Shown here: positions 1 to 8,068 of the stretch, piece by piece
Position numbering within the stretch: the first letter of the stretch is position 1
Layout of the letters: the number at the start of each line of letters is the position of its first letter
Position numbers and translations under genes: made by a program
Assembly (NCBI RefSeq): GCF_040187885.1
Contig: NZ_JBDPLH010000003.1
Location: 310,001-374,000 of the forward strand
Direction: 5' to 3'
DNA length: 64,000 bases
DNA from: Roseateles_E cavernae
GTDB taxonomy: Bacteria > Pseudomonadota > Gammaproteobacteria > Burkholderiales > Burkholderiaceae_C
The notes under the pieces: generated by a model
Database searches by the model: none
Told to the model about the DNA's origin: nothing
The model's input: the letters and a program-made list of their open reading frames with translations, nothing else

Positions 1-437
1 CGCTGCGCCGCATCGACCGCGTGCCGGAAGAGCTGAAGACCTTGTATGCGACCGCCTTCGAGGTCGAGACGCAGTGGCTGGTCGAAGCTGCCGCCCGTCG
101 CCAGAAGTGGATAGATCAGGCCCAGAGCCTGAACATCTATATGGCCGGCGCCTCGGGCAAGAAGCTCGACGAGACCTACAAGCTGGCCTGGCTGCGCGGC
201 CTGAAGACGACCTACTACCTGCGCACGATGAGCGCGTCGTCGGCCGAGAAGAGCACGGTGACCAAGTCGGGCCAGCTCAATTCGGTGTCCTCCGGCGCAG
301 GCGCTTCGATGTTGTCGGCACCTGTTTCGGCCCAGCCCGCAGCGCCCGTTGCTGCGGCGCCGGTCGAGGCAGAGTTGCCTGCAACCGACATGAAGTTCTG
401 CTCGATCGACAACCCGGACTGCGAGGCCTGCCAGTAA
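1..437 (+). CDS. nrdA: Ribonucleoside-diphosphate reductase subunit alpha, C-terminal part (partial)
   Basis: The reading frame is open from base 3 of the window, so the 5' part of the gene lies outside it. The visible 144 residues match the C-terminal end of class I ribonucleotide reductase large subunits (QSLNIYMAG, then KLDETYKLAWLRGLKTTYYL). An Ala/Pro/Val-rich flexible tail follows and ends in DNPDCEACQ. In this family the C-terminal cysteine pair shuttles electrons from thioredoxin or glutaredoxin to the active-site disulfide; here the pair is the CEAC near the stop. The enzyme makes deoxyribonucleotides from ribonucleoside diphosphates in the cytoplasm. The subunit beta gene follows 247 bp downstream on the same strand, as usual for class Ia operons. 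Confidence 0.93.
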   Translation, partial: LRRIDRVPEELKTLYATAFEVETQWLVEAAARRQKWIDQAQSLNIYMAGASGKKLDETYKLAWLRGLKTTYYLRTMSASSAEKSTVTKSGQLNSVSSGAGASMLSAPVSAQPAAPVAAAPVEAELPATDMKFCSIDNPDCEACQ

Positions 438-453
438 GGTCTTGAAGTCCAAG

Positions 454-494
454 CACTGGCATCGCGAAAAGCTCCAACGCCCGCGATGCCAGTG
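454..494 (+). other. Perfect 13-bp inverted repeat between nrdA and nrdB
   Basis: CACTGGCATCGCG at 454-466 is exactly repeated in inverse orientation at 482-494, with a 15-nt loop. It starts 17 nt after the nrdA stop. No T-run follows, so it is not a standard intrinsic terminator. It could trim or stabilise the 3' end of nrdA mRNA, or attenuate transcription into nrdB so that the subunits are made in different amounts. Confidence 0.6.
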
Positions 495-633
495 TTCATC
501 GGCTCAAACGCTGATGCATGGGTTTTCCTGCGAAGCAAATCCAGGCCTCAACGACTGACCTCCGAGGGCTTCGATACGCGTCCGATGCGATGCGACACAG
601 CAACGCGCATCGCGTGTTGATGTCAAGAAGTCC

Positions 634-662
634 TTGGTGTTTGAACACAACACTCTGATAAT
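634..662 (+). promoter_or_regulatory. Possible sigma-70 promoter for nrdB
   Basis: TTGGTG (634-639) and GATAAT (657-662) are separated by exactly 17 bp. The -10 matches the consensus at 5 of 6 positions and the -35 at 3 of 6. Transcription would begin near 669, giving a leader of about 16 nt that contains the AGGAAG ribosome-binding site. It lies in the relatively AT-rich stretch before nrdB. This is pattern evidence only. Confidence 0.3.
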
Positions 663-684
663 TCGACACGATAGGAAGTCCACC

Positions 685-1878
685 ATGTTGGTTTGGGAAG
701 AAGACCTGAAGCCCTCGAACAGCGTCACCACGAATGCCGCGCCGCGCACTGCGCCGGTCGCGAGCGCAGCAGCCACCGCGTCGCCCGCCACAACGGCCGC
801 CGTGAGCAGCACCCAAACCGTCCCCGCGTCCACCGCAACGGCCCAGGTTCTGGGCAACGGCGCGCGCGTCAAGGCCTCGGACAAGCGCATCATCAATGGC
901 CAGACCGACGTCAACCAGCTGGTGCCCTTCAAGTACAAATGGGCCTGGGAAAAATACCTGGCCACCTGCGCCAACCACTGGATGCCGCAGGAAGTGAATA
1001 TGTCGCGCGACATCGCCTTGTGGAAAGACCCGAACGGTCTGACCGAGGACGAGCGCCGCATCATCAAGCGCAATCTCGGCTTCTTCGTGACCGCCGACTC
1101 GCTGGCCGCCAACAACATCGTGCTGGGCACCTACCGCCACATCACGGCCCCCGAGTGCCGCCAGTTCCTGCTGCGCCAGGCCTTTGAAGAAGCGATCCAC
1201 ACCCACGCCTACCAGTACATCGTCGAGTCGCTGGGCCTGGACGAGAGCGAGATCTTCAACGCCTACAACGAAGTCAAGTCGATCCGCGACAAGGACGAGT
1301 TCCTGATCCCCTTCATCGAGGCGATCATGGACCCCAACTTCCACACCGGCACGCCCGAAAACGACCAGACCCTGCTGAAGAGCCTGATCGTCTTCGCCTG
1401 CCTGATGGAGGGGCTGTTCTTCTACGTCGGCTTCACGCAGATCCTGGCGATGGGTCGTCAGAACAAGATGACCGGTGCCGCCGAGCAGTACCAGTACATC
1501 CTGCGCGACGAGTCCATGCACTGCAACTTCGGCATCGACCTGATCAACCAGCTCAAGGCCGAGAACCCGCATCTGTGGACGGCCGAGTTCAAGGCCGAGA
1601 TCAAGGCGCTGTTCCTGCATGCCGTCGAGCTCGAGTACCGCTATGCCGAGGACACGATGCCGCGTGGCGTGCTCGGCCTGAACGCCTCGATGTTCAAGGG
1701 CTATCTGCGCTATATCGCCAACCGCCGTGCCACCCAGATCGGACTGGAGGAGCTCTTCCCGAATGAAGAGAACCCCTTCCCCTGGATGAGCGAAATGATC
1801 GATCTGAAGAAGGAACGCAACTTCTTTGAAACCCGCGTCATCGAATACCAATCCGGTGGCGCATTGTCCTGGGACTGA
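685..1878 (+). CDS. nrdB: Ribonucleoside-diphosphate reductase subunit beta (class Ia)
   Basis: 397-residue small subunit carrying the diiron-tyrosyl radical. The ATG at 685 is chosen because AGGAAG lies 6 nt upstream; in-frame starts further upstream would add unconserved residues. The metal/radical motif EEAIHTHAY supplies ligands Glu169 and His172 and the radical Tyr176, with the same spacing as Glu115, His118 and Tyr122 of E. coli R2. The second ligand block LRDESMH follows. An Ala/Thr/Pro-rich segment of about 45 residues (roughly residues 13-58) separates a short conserved N-terminus (MLVWEEDLKPS) from the catalytic core, so the protein is longer at this end than E. coli NrdB. The C-terminal residues of R2 normally dock into NrdA, which is encoded just upstream. 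Confidence 0.96.
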   Translation: MLVWEEDLKPSNSVTTNAAPRTAPVASAAATASPATTAAVSSTQTVPASTATAQVLGNGARVKASDKRIINGQTDVNQLVPFKYKWAWEKYLATCANHWMPQEVNMSRDIALWKDPNGLTEDERRIIKRNLGFFVTADSLAANNIVLGTYRHITAPECRQFLLRQAFEEAIHTHAYQYIVESLGLDESEIFNAYNEVKSIRDKDEFLIPFIEAIMDPNFHTGTPENDQTLLKSLIVFACLMEGLFFYVGFTQILAMGRQNKMTGAAEQYQYILRDESMHCNFGIDLINQLKAENPHLWTAEFKAEIKALFLHAVELEYRYAEDTMPRGVLGLNASMFKGYLRYIANRRATQIGLEELFPNEENPFPWMSEMIDLKKERNFFETRVIEYQSGGALSWD

Positions 1879-1925
1879 GCCCGGACACAGGACAAGCTCT
1901 GCGGCTTGTTCCGTGCCTGATGAAG

Positions 1926-1951
1926 GCCCAAGCGCCTGCAAGCGCTTGGGC
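1926..1951 (+). terminator. Strong hairpin downstream of nrdB
   Basis: GCCCAAGCGC (1926-1935) and GCGCTTGGGC (1942-1951) form a perfect 10-bp stem with a 6-nt loop, 47 nt after the nrdB stop. It lacks the following T-run, so it may act with Rho or as a 3'-end stabiliser. The whole stretch 1879-2181 holds no gene that I can support. Its second half must carry the leader of the histone-like gene, but no convincing promoter stands out. Confidence 0.5.
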
Positions 1952-2181
1952 TGAACTAGCAAATGGCTGGTGCCGCATGCTGTTCAGTTCCCAGATTGTT
2001 GTGAGGTCAAGAGATTCGCGAGACCCAAGACCATGGCCCTAGAAATTTGGCTGGTGCTCGCAACCCCATTCACCGTACCGGGGCGCTCCTCCTGGGCGAC
2101 TTCCGGACGATGAATAACTGCGCTGTGGCGGACCGGTCTGCTGCGGGCAGTGCTTTTTCCACTTGATCAAGGAGAACTGAA

Positions 2182-3438
2182 ATGGCAACTGCAAAGAAGG
2201 CAACGGCAAAGAAGGCCGCTCCCGCCAAGAAGGCTGCGGCTCCGGCCAAGAAGGCCGCCGCTCCGGCGAAGAAGGCCGCTCCGGCCAAGAAGGCCGCTGC
2301 TCCGGCAAAGAAGGCCGCTCCGGCCAAGAAGGCTGCTGCTCCGGCGAAGAAGGCCGCTCCGGCCAAGAAGGCTGCTGCGCCCGCCAAGAAGGCTGCCGCT
2401 CCGGCGAAGAAGGCCGCTCCGGCCAAGAAGGCTGCTGCGCCCGCCAAGAAGGCTGCCGCTCCGGCGAAGAAGGCCGCTCCGGCCAAGAAGGCTGCTGCGC
2501 CCGCCAAGAAGGCTGCCGCTCCGGCGAAGAAGGCCGCTCCGGCCAAGAAGGCTGCTGCGCCCGCCAAGAAGGCTGCCGCTCCGGCGAAGAAGGCCGCTCC
2601 GGCCAAGAAGGCTGCTGCGCCCGCCAAGAAGGCTGCCGCTCCGGCGAAGAAGGCCGCTCCGGCCAAGAAGGCTGCTGCGCCCGCCAAGAAGGCTGCCGCT
2701 CCGGCGAAGAAGGCCGCTCCGGCCAAGAAGGCTGCTGCGCCCGCCAAGAAGGCTGCCGCTCCGGCGAAGAAGGCCGCTCCGGCCAAGAAGGCTGCTGCGC
2801 CCGCCAAGAAGGCTGCCGCTCCGGCGAAGAAGGCCGCTCCGGCCAAGAAGGCTGCTGCGCCCGCCAAGAAGGCTGCCGCTCCGGCGAAGAAGGCCGCTCC
2901 GGCCAAGAAGGCTGCTGCGCCCGCCAAGAAGGCTGCCGCTCCGGCGAAGAAGGCCGCTCCGGCCAAGAAGGCTGCTGCGCCCGCCAAGAAGGCTGCCGCT
3001 CCGGCGAAGAAGGCCGCTCCGGCCAAGAAGGCTGCTGCGCCCGCCAAGAAGGCTGCCGCTCCGGCGAAGAAGGCCGCTCCGGCCAAGAAGGCTGCTGCGC
3101 CCGCCAAGAAGGCTGCTCCTAAGGCTGCTGCCAAGCCGCCGGCCAAGAAGGCTGCACCGAAGGCCGCTCCCAAGGCTGCTGCCAAGCCGCCGGCCAAGAA
3201 GGCTGCACCGAAGGCCGCTCCCAAGGCTGCTGCCAAGCCGCCTGCCAAGAAGGCTGCTGCCGCTGCACCCAAGGCCGCTGCCAAGCCGCCTGCCAAGAAG
3301 GCAGCCAAGAAGCCTGCAGCCAAGAAAGCCGCCACGGCCCCTGCCCCTGCCGCCGCCAAGCCGGCTGCTGCACCCGCCGCCAAGACGGCGCTGAGCCCGC
3401 AAGCGGCTTGGCCCTTCCCGACGGGCAGCAAGCCCTAA
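2182..3438 (+). CDS. Histone H1-like / AlgP-like AAKKA-repeat protein
   Basis: 418 residues, almost all Ala, Lys and Pro, with no Asp or Glu at all, so the protein is extremely basic and probably disordered. It starts MATAKKATAKKAAPAKK, has AGGAG 8-12 nt before the ATG, and consists of PAKKA-type units. A less regular PKAAAKPPAKK section comes next, then the short unique tail ALSPQAAWPFPTGSKP. Lys/Ala/Pro-repeat proteins of this kind (AlgP/HctB-like) bind DNA non-specifically and compact the nucleoid. That role is inferred from composition, not from a specific motif. The gene has its own strong terminator. Frames +1 and +2 and the antisense frames are also open here only because the repeat contains no stop in any frame. 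Confidence 0.8.
   Translation: MATAKKATAKKAAPAKKAAAPAKKAAAPAKKAAPAKKAAAPAKKAAPAKKAAAPAKKAAPAKKAAAPAKKAAAPAKKAAPAKKAAAPAKKAAAPAKKAAPAKKAAAPAKKAAAPAKKAAPAKKAAAPAKKAAAPAKKAAPAKKAAAPAKKAAAPAKKAAPAKKAAAPAKKAAAPAKKAAPAKKAAAPAKKAAAPAKKAAPAKKAAAPAKKAAAPAKKAAPAKKAAAPAKKAAAPAKKAAPAKKAAAPAKKAAAPAKKAAPAKKAAAPAKKAAAPAKKAAPAKKAAAPAKKAAAPAKKAAPAKKAAAPAKKAAPKAAAKPPAKKAAPKAAPKAAAKPPAKKAAPKAAPKAAAKPPAKKAAAAAPKAAAKPPAKKAAKKPAAKKAATAPAPAAAKPAAAPAAKTALSPQAAWPFPTGSKP
2341..3115 (+). repeat. Tandem array of an identical 60-bp coding repeat (about 13 copies)
   Basis: From 2341 to 3060 the same 60-bp unit occurs twelve times with no visible difference, and a thirteenth copy (3061-3115) matches over its first 55 bp. 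Each unit encodes 20 residues of the PAKKAAPAKKAAAPAKKAAA type. The flanking copies at 2221-2340 are diverged in sequence and phase. Because 60 is a multiple of three, gain or loss of units keeps the frame. Confidence 0.97.
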
Positions 3439-3467
3439 GAAGCCCGGGCCTTCGGGCCCTTGGCATC

Positions 3468-3493
3468 AAACCCGGCCTCGGCCGGGTTTTTTT
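3468..3493 (+). terminator. Intrinsic terminator of the histone-like gene
   Basis: AAACCCGGCC (3468-3477) pairs with GGCCGGGTTT (3480-3489), and the T-run continues to 3493. It lies 29 nt after the stop codon. Confidence 0.9.
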
Positions 3494-3592
3494 ATGGCTG
3501 GCGTGGTGCACTTGCCGCGCCGGAGGCCTGCCGCTGCGATGTGTGTGTTGCCCGCCTCGTCGCCTGTGTCGCACCACACCCTTATGGGGGCG

Positions 3593-3622
3593 TTGACAGT
3601 GGAGATGAGCGACATGGATGAT
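3593..3622 (+). promoter_or_regulatory. Possible promoter for the PKD/NHL lipoprotein gene
   Basis: The gene-free stretch 3494-3798 contains a perfect -35 hexamer TTGACA (3593-3598) and, after 18 bp, GATGAT (3617-3622; 4 of 6). This would give a leader of about 170 nt. Nothing else in the stretch is recognisable. Confidence 0.35.
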
Positions 3623-3798
3623 CTGCCCGCCGTTGATGCGACCTGGTGATGTTGGGTCGTGTCCGATGTGCGTAGTCAAATGCCCGAAGAGGACCGGCAA
3701 CTCAGGTTGATGCAATTAAGGTAGCAGTCGGGTGATTTTGGGGTGTAGGCATGTGTCAGTGGCAAAGCATCACTGGCCATGCAAAACGGGGGGGATTC

Positions 3799-6700
3799 AT
3801 GAGCGTGGGCAAATGGCCAGGATCCGCAATGCGCGGATGGGTGGTGGGTGTTTGTGCAGCGATGCTGCTGCTTGCTGCTTGTGGAGGAGGAGGAGGCGGC
3901 GGCGGTGCTGAAGAAGTTGGAGCATCACGACCCGACCCCGCAGTTTCCGCCACTATTGAGACCGTTCAGCCTGTCGCACCGCGTGCGCAGCAAGGTGTGA
4001 CCTTCAAAGCGCTTGCGGGCGGAGGTAACGGCGTCTACACCTACCGCTGGGATTTTGGCGATGGCCAGACGGCCACCGGGGAAAAGCCCCAACACATCTA
4101 TGCCAGGGCCGGTACCTACAAGGTGGTCATGTCCGTCACTGACGGACGCTCTCAAGTGGCCTCGGCCAGTACCAGCCTCGCCGTAGCAGCGGCCAGTGAA
4201 TGGACGATAGATGCCACCTTCGGCGAGGTCTCCATCAATCAGCCTATACGTTTCAATGCCAAGGCGATCTACAACGCGTTCTTCGGCAATGAGAAGGTTC
4301 GCTGGGATTTTGGAGATGGGGCTACGTCGGAAGGCTACTGGGTCGAGCACGCGTTCAAGACCAAGGGCAGCTACGAAGTGAAGCTCCTGGTTTCCGAACC
4401 CGGGGGCGAGACGGTGGAGTCCAAGCTTGTTGTCAATGTCGTGCACGACGGGCCATCCGCTTTGATTGTCTCGGCGCCGGACAAGGTCGTGGCGGGTCAA
4501 GTACCTACCTTCGTTGCCAAAGGTAGCGGACGAGGCAAGCTGGTGTTTGAATGGAACTTCGGCGACGGATTCATTGATCTAGGCGAGCGTATTAATTGGA
4601 AGATCTATGACAAGGTCGGGCCGCAGGAGGTTCAGCTGCGTGTGCGCGACGAGTTCTTTGCGCGATCAGAGCCTCTGCTTATAAAGTTCGAAGTCGTGCT
4701 GCCTGAGAAGCCATCGGCAGTCCTGATCAGGCCGGAGCAGGTGCTCGTGAACGAGAGTGCTGCCGTCCAGTTCTACGCCTCTTGGCTTGCCCCCGGGTAC
4801 ACAGACAAGGTTCTGTGGGACCTCGGCGATGGAGCCGTGTCAACGGAGCAATATCTCAAGCACACGTACAAGAAGCCGGGAGCCTATAGCGTCAAGCTGA
4901 CTGTGACCGATCGCTTTGGACAGACGGCCACTGGCTCAGCAACGGTGCAGGTGAGCCCACGCCAGAGCCTCGGCCTGTTTGCAGGTTCCAAGCCGCCGCA
5001 TGGCGACGAGAACGGGTCAACCGATGCGGCTCGCTTCTACTATCCACAATCGGTAGTGGTAGGCAAGCAAGGCGACATCTTCGTGGCAGACAGTGCAAAC
5101 CGTCGCATCAGGAAGATCAGTCAGGGACGTGTGACGACCTTTGTCGGAGAGCCGGCTCGGTGGGGTTGTGAGGCACCCGCCTTGTCGGCTGACCTGAAAC
5201 TGGCCATGGACTCGCAGGGCACGATGTATGTCGTCGATGGCTGTTCGGTCGTGAAGAAGGTGGGGCTTGATGGCACGGTATCGCTGCTGGCGGGCAGCGC
5301 AAGTCATCCGATCGGCTACCTGGACAGCGTCGGGCGAGCTGCACGCTTCGGCTACCTCAGCGCCATTGCGATCGATCATCAGGACAATGTGGTGGTTGTG
5401 GACGGTGTTTACATCCGCAAGATCACACCTGATGGGGTGGTGTCGACCTTGGCGGACTTGCGCAAAAAGTGCTGGTATCCCGATTACCACGGTGGGGCAC
5501 CCCTCAGTATTGACTGCGGTTTCACCGCCGTCCAGGTATCGCCCAGCGGCAGCATTTATGTGGCTGAATCCGGCGGGGGGATTTACCGTGTCGATGCCGG
5601 CAACCAACTTGTCCTGCTGGCAGGGCATACCCACGAGCGCGGCTTCGTGGATGGCGTGGCAGGCGCCGCGCGATTCAGCCGGGTGGACGCCTTGCTGGCC
5701 GATGCAACTGGAAATCTCTATGCGGCTGACAGCGGGAACAATGTTTTGCGCAAGATCATCGCCGGTGGGACCGTTTCCACTCTTGCTGGTCAGTCGGGTG
5801 CCTGGGGCGGAACGGACGGACAAGGAAGCAATGCCAGGTTTGGTCGGCCCACGGGACTAGCCTTCGACCTTGATGGCTCCATCGTCCTGGCGGACAGGGA
5901 TCTGCAACTGATTCGCCGCGTCGCGCTCGACGGAAGCACCAGCACGGTCGCGGGCTTGAAGTCGCCGTTCGGGCTTAGGGACGGCCGAGGGACGGACGCT
6001 TGGTTTGCCCGTCCGGCCGGAATGACGGTATCGGCCCGCGGTACGGTTTATGTGTCGGATGTCGGGAACTATGCCGTTCGGCGCATCACGGATGATGGCT
6101 CGGTCACGACCTTGGCGAGATTTCCCTACCGATACATGCAAGTCTTCGGCACTCATCCTTTCGGGGATGTGCCAGCTTTTGGTGGAGTGGCGGTCGATGC
6201 TGATGAGAATGTCTATGTGGCGGACTCGGGCAACAACGTCATCCGCAAGATTGCGCCTGACGGGACGGACACCATTCTGGCCGGGCAGTTGGGTTTGTTC
6301 GGCTACCAAGATGGCCCCGGCGCCACCGCGCTCTTTTACTCTCCCATAGGCGTTGCGGTCGATGCGGCCAAGAACGTCTATGTGGCTGATACCTTCAACC
6401 ATGTGATCCGCAAGATCGATCCCAATGGCGTGGTCAGCACCTGGGTCGGTATGGCTCGCGTCGAAGGTGACACCGACGGACCGCGTGTGGTCGTCCAGTT
6501 CAGTTTTCCCACGCATCTAGCGCTGGCGGTCGATGGCAGTCTTTATGTGGCGGATTACGGCAACAAAACCGTCCGCAAAGTGGCTCCGGATGGCTGGACC
6601 TCTTTGATTGCCGGCAAGACACGCACTTATACAAATGGGAGCTCGGACCAGTTGGGTTCCGATATGGTTTTCGGGGGGGAACTGGGCGGTCTGGCTGTCA

Positions 6701-6921
6701 ATGCGGACGGTGATCTCTTCTTGGTCGACAAGTCCAGCGCTGTGGTGCACCGCATCAGCTCTGATGGGATGGTAAGAAGGGTGGTCGGATCCTGGTGGTC
6801 GCACCGAGTTGATCTGGGGCCCTTGCCCGGCAGCCTATTCATCCCTGAGGGTGTGGCGGTGACGGCCGATGGCCAACTTCTGATCACTTCCGGCAACGCC
6901 GTGCTACGAACTGGTTGGTAG
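3799..6921 (+). CDS. Large lipoprotein with four PKD domains and an NHL-repeat propeller
   Basis: 1040 residues. The start at 3799 follows a G-rich ribosome-binding site (GGGGGGGA) and gives a proper lipoprotein signal: a short basic N-terminus, a hydrophobic core, the lipobox LLAAC, then a run of eight Gly. An upstream in-frame ATG at 3751 would spoil the signal. Residues about 50-400 hold four PKD-type beta-sandwich domains, marked by WDFGDG, WDFGDG, WNFGDG and WDLGDG. Residues about 400-1040 contain roughly twelve NHL-like repeats (YVADSGNNVIRKI, YVADTFNHVIRKI, YVADYGNKTVRKV and similar), which should form one or two beta-propellers. No catalytic motif was found. A surface or periplasmic binding/adhesion role is inference. 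Third codon positions are visibly less GC-rich than in neighbouring genes, suggesting transfer or different selection. Confidence 0.85.
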   Translation: MSVGKWPGSAMRGWVVGVCAAMLLLAACGGGGGGGGAEEVGASRPDPAVSATIETVQPVAPRAQQGVTFKALAGGGNGVYTYRWDFGDGQTATGEKPQHIYARAGTYKVVMSVTDGRSQVASASTSLAVAAASEWTIDATFGEVSINQPIRFNAKAIYNAFFGNEKVRWDFGDGATSEGYWVEHAFKTKGSYEVKLLVSEPGGETVESKLVVNVVHDGPSALIVSAPDKVVAGQVPTFVAKGSGRGKLVFEWNFGDGFIDLGERINWKIYDKVGPQEVQLRVRDEFFARSEPLLIKFEVVLPEKPSAVLIRPEQVLVNESAAVQFYASWLAPGYTDKVLWDLGDGAVSTEQYLKHTYKKPGAYSVKLTVTDRFGQTATGSATVQVSPRQSLGLFAGSKPPHGDENGSTDAARFYYPQSVVVGKQGDIFVADSANRRIRKISQGRVTTFVGEPARWGCEAPALSADLKLAMDSQGTMYVVDGCSVVKKVGLDGTVSLLAGSASHPIGYLDSVGRAARFGYLSAIAIDHQDNVVVVDGVYIRKITPDGVVSTLADLRKKCWYPDYHGGAPLSIDCGFTAVQVSPSGSIYVAESGGGIYRVDAGNQLVLLAGHTHERGFVDGVAGAARFSRVDALLADATGNLYAADSGNNVLRKIIAGGTVSTLAGQSGAWGGTDGQGSNARFGRPTGLAFDLDGSIVLADRDLQLIRRVALDGSTSTVAGLKSPFGLRDGRGTDAWFARPAGMTVSARGTVYVSDVGNYAVRRITDDGSVTTLARFPYRYMQVFGTHPFGDVPAFGGVAVDADENVYVADSGNNVIRKIAPDGTDTILAGQLGLFGYQDGPGATALFYSPIGVAVDAAKNVYVADTFNHVIRKIDPNGVVSTWVGMARVEGDTDGPRVVVQFSFPTHLALAVDGSLYVADYGNKTVRKVAPDGWTSLIAGKTRTYTNGSSDQLGSDMVFGGELGGLAVNADGDLFLVDKSSAVVHRISSDGMVRRVVGSWWSHRVDLGPLPGSLFIPEGVAVTADGQLLITSGNAVLRTGW

Positions 6922-6934
6922 TTGGGCAAAGCGT

Positions 6935-6958
6935 GCAGGCGGCGCTTACGCCACCTGC
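6935..6958. terminator. Hairpin between convergent genes
   Basis: GCAGGCGGCG (6935-6944) and CGCCACCTGC (6949-6958) form a 10-bp stem with one mismatch and a CTTA loop, filling the 39-bp gap between the stop codons of two convergent genes. There is no clear T-run on either strand. Confidence 0.45.
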
Positions 6959-6960
6959 CC

Positions 6961-8040
6961 TCAGGGATAGAAGATCTCGACGCTATAGCCGCTGACGCGG
7001 TGCCGACCGGTGCTGAAGACGAGCTGAAGCTGCTGCTCGCTGTCGCCTTTCATGCTGAGCTGGCTCAGATTGAAATCAGTGGGTTTGAGCATGCGCCGTG
7101 CAACCACCGCGCCGCTGGCATCGGTCAGGCTCAGATCGACCCAGGGCAGGGCCAGCGCATAGGCGGCCTTGTTGCGCAGCTGCAGTGCGAGCTTGTAGCT
7201 ATTGCCCGAGCCAGCCTGGGTCAGCCCGCTGTTCTCGACCGCCAGCGCGTCGATGCGCCGCCAGGGCTGCAGCTCGCAGCCGGCTACGCCGCACAGCGAC
7301 TGCAGCAGCGGCGTGCTGGGCGGGTAGAGCGCGGCAATGGCATTGCGGAACTGCAGGCCCAGCTGCAGCAGCAGGGCGGCCAGCAGCAGCAGGGCGCTCA
7401 GGCCCAGCGCGATGCGCACGCGCGGTTGCTGCCAGCGTGCGGTGGACGAGGCCTGGCGCAGAAAGCTGGCCTCGACCGTCTTGTGCTCGGGCGTGTCGTG
7501 GGCGGCCACCTCGGCGGCCAGCGCCGCCAGGCGGGCATCGACCAGCACGTCGGGGTCCGAAGCGGACTCGGGAGCGACCGTCGACGGCAGCGGCGTCACC
7601 TCGGGTTCGGGCAGCACGGCCGGCTCGGGGCTTGGCTCGACGCTGATGGCCTCGTCCCAGAAGGGCTCGCGGCGCGGCTCGGCGCTGCCGACGGCAAAGT
7701 GCGGCAGCGGCGCAGCTTCTTCCTCGCGTGCGGTCGGCGCTGGCTCGTCCTCGAACTCGCGTGGCACGACCCAGGTGGTGGCGTCGGGCGGCGGCGCGCT
7801 GACGGCCATCGCTTCGACGGCTTCCATTTCGGCCACCGGCTCCGGCTCGGGGGCCGGCACAGGTGCGACCGCAGCGGGCCAGGGTGGCGGCAGCTCGCGG
7901 TCGATGTCGAACAGCTGCTCGCGGGCATCGAAGACCTCGGCGCAGCGGCCGCAGCGCACCCAGCCTTCGGAGACGCGGAGCTGATCCTGCACCACCCGGA
8001 AGATGGTGCCGCAAGCGGTACAACGGGTGGCAAGACTCAT
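6961..8040 (-). CDS. Zinc-ribbon and DUF3426 domain membrane protein
   Basis: 359 residues from the ATG at 8040 (an in-frame ATG at 8052 would add MIPV). The N-terminus carries a four-cysteine zinc ribbon, CTACGTIF then CGRCAEVF, of the MJ0042/zinc_ribbon_5 type. A long acidic, Pro/Ala-rich linker follows, then one transmembrane helix (about residues 215-237), then a C-terminal DUF3426-like domain of about 120 residues with LQSLCGVAGCELQPW. Family function is unknown. It is the last gene of the aroQ-accB-accC-prmA series, 28 nt after prmA, an arrangement I recall as common in Burkholderiales. Confidence 0.82.
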   Translation of the reverse strand: MSLATRCTACGTIFRVVQDQLRVSEGWVRCGRCAEVFDAREQLFDIDRELPPPWPAAVAPVPAPEPEPVAEMEAVEAMAVSAPPPDATTWVVPREFEDEPAPTAREEEAAPLPHFAVGSAEPRREPFWDEAISVEPSPEPAVLPEPEVTPLPSTVAPESASDPDVLVDARLAALAAEVAAHDTPEHKTVEASFLRQASSTARWQQPRVRIALGLSALLLLAALLLQLGLQFRNAIAALYPPSTPLLQSLCGVAGCELQPWRRIDALAVENSGLTQAGSGNSYKLALQLRNKAAYALALPWVDLSLTDASGAVVARRMLKPTDFNLSQLSMKGDSEQQLQLVFSTGRHRVSGYSVEIFYP

Positions 8041-8068
8041 GACCGGAATCATGCCATGAGCACAGGGC

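Noticed and set aside
2341..3115. CRISPR-like repeat array
   Set aside because: The units are directly adjacent with no spacers and are in-frame coding repeats.
2167..3431. Additional long open frames in all other frames across the histone-like gene
   Set aside because: The 60-bp repeat contains no stop codon in any frame, so every frame stays open. Only the AAKKA frame has a good ribosome-binding site and a sensible composition.
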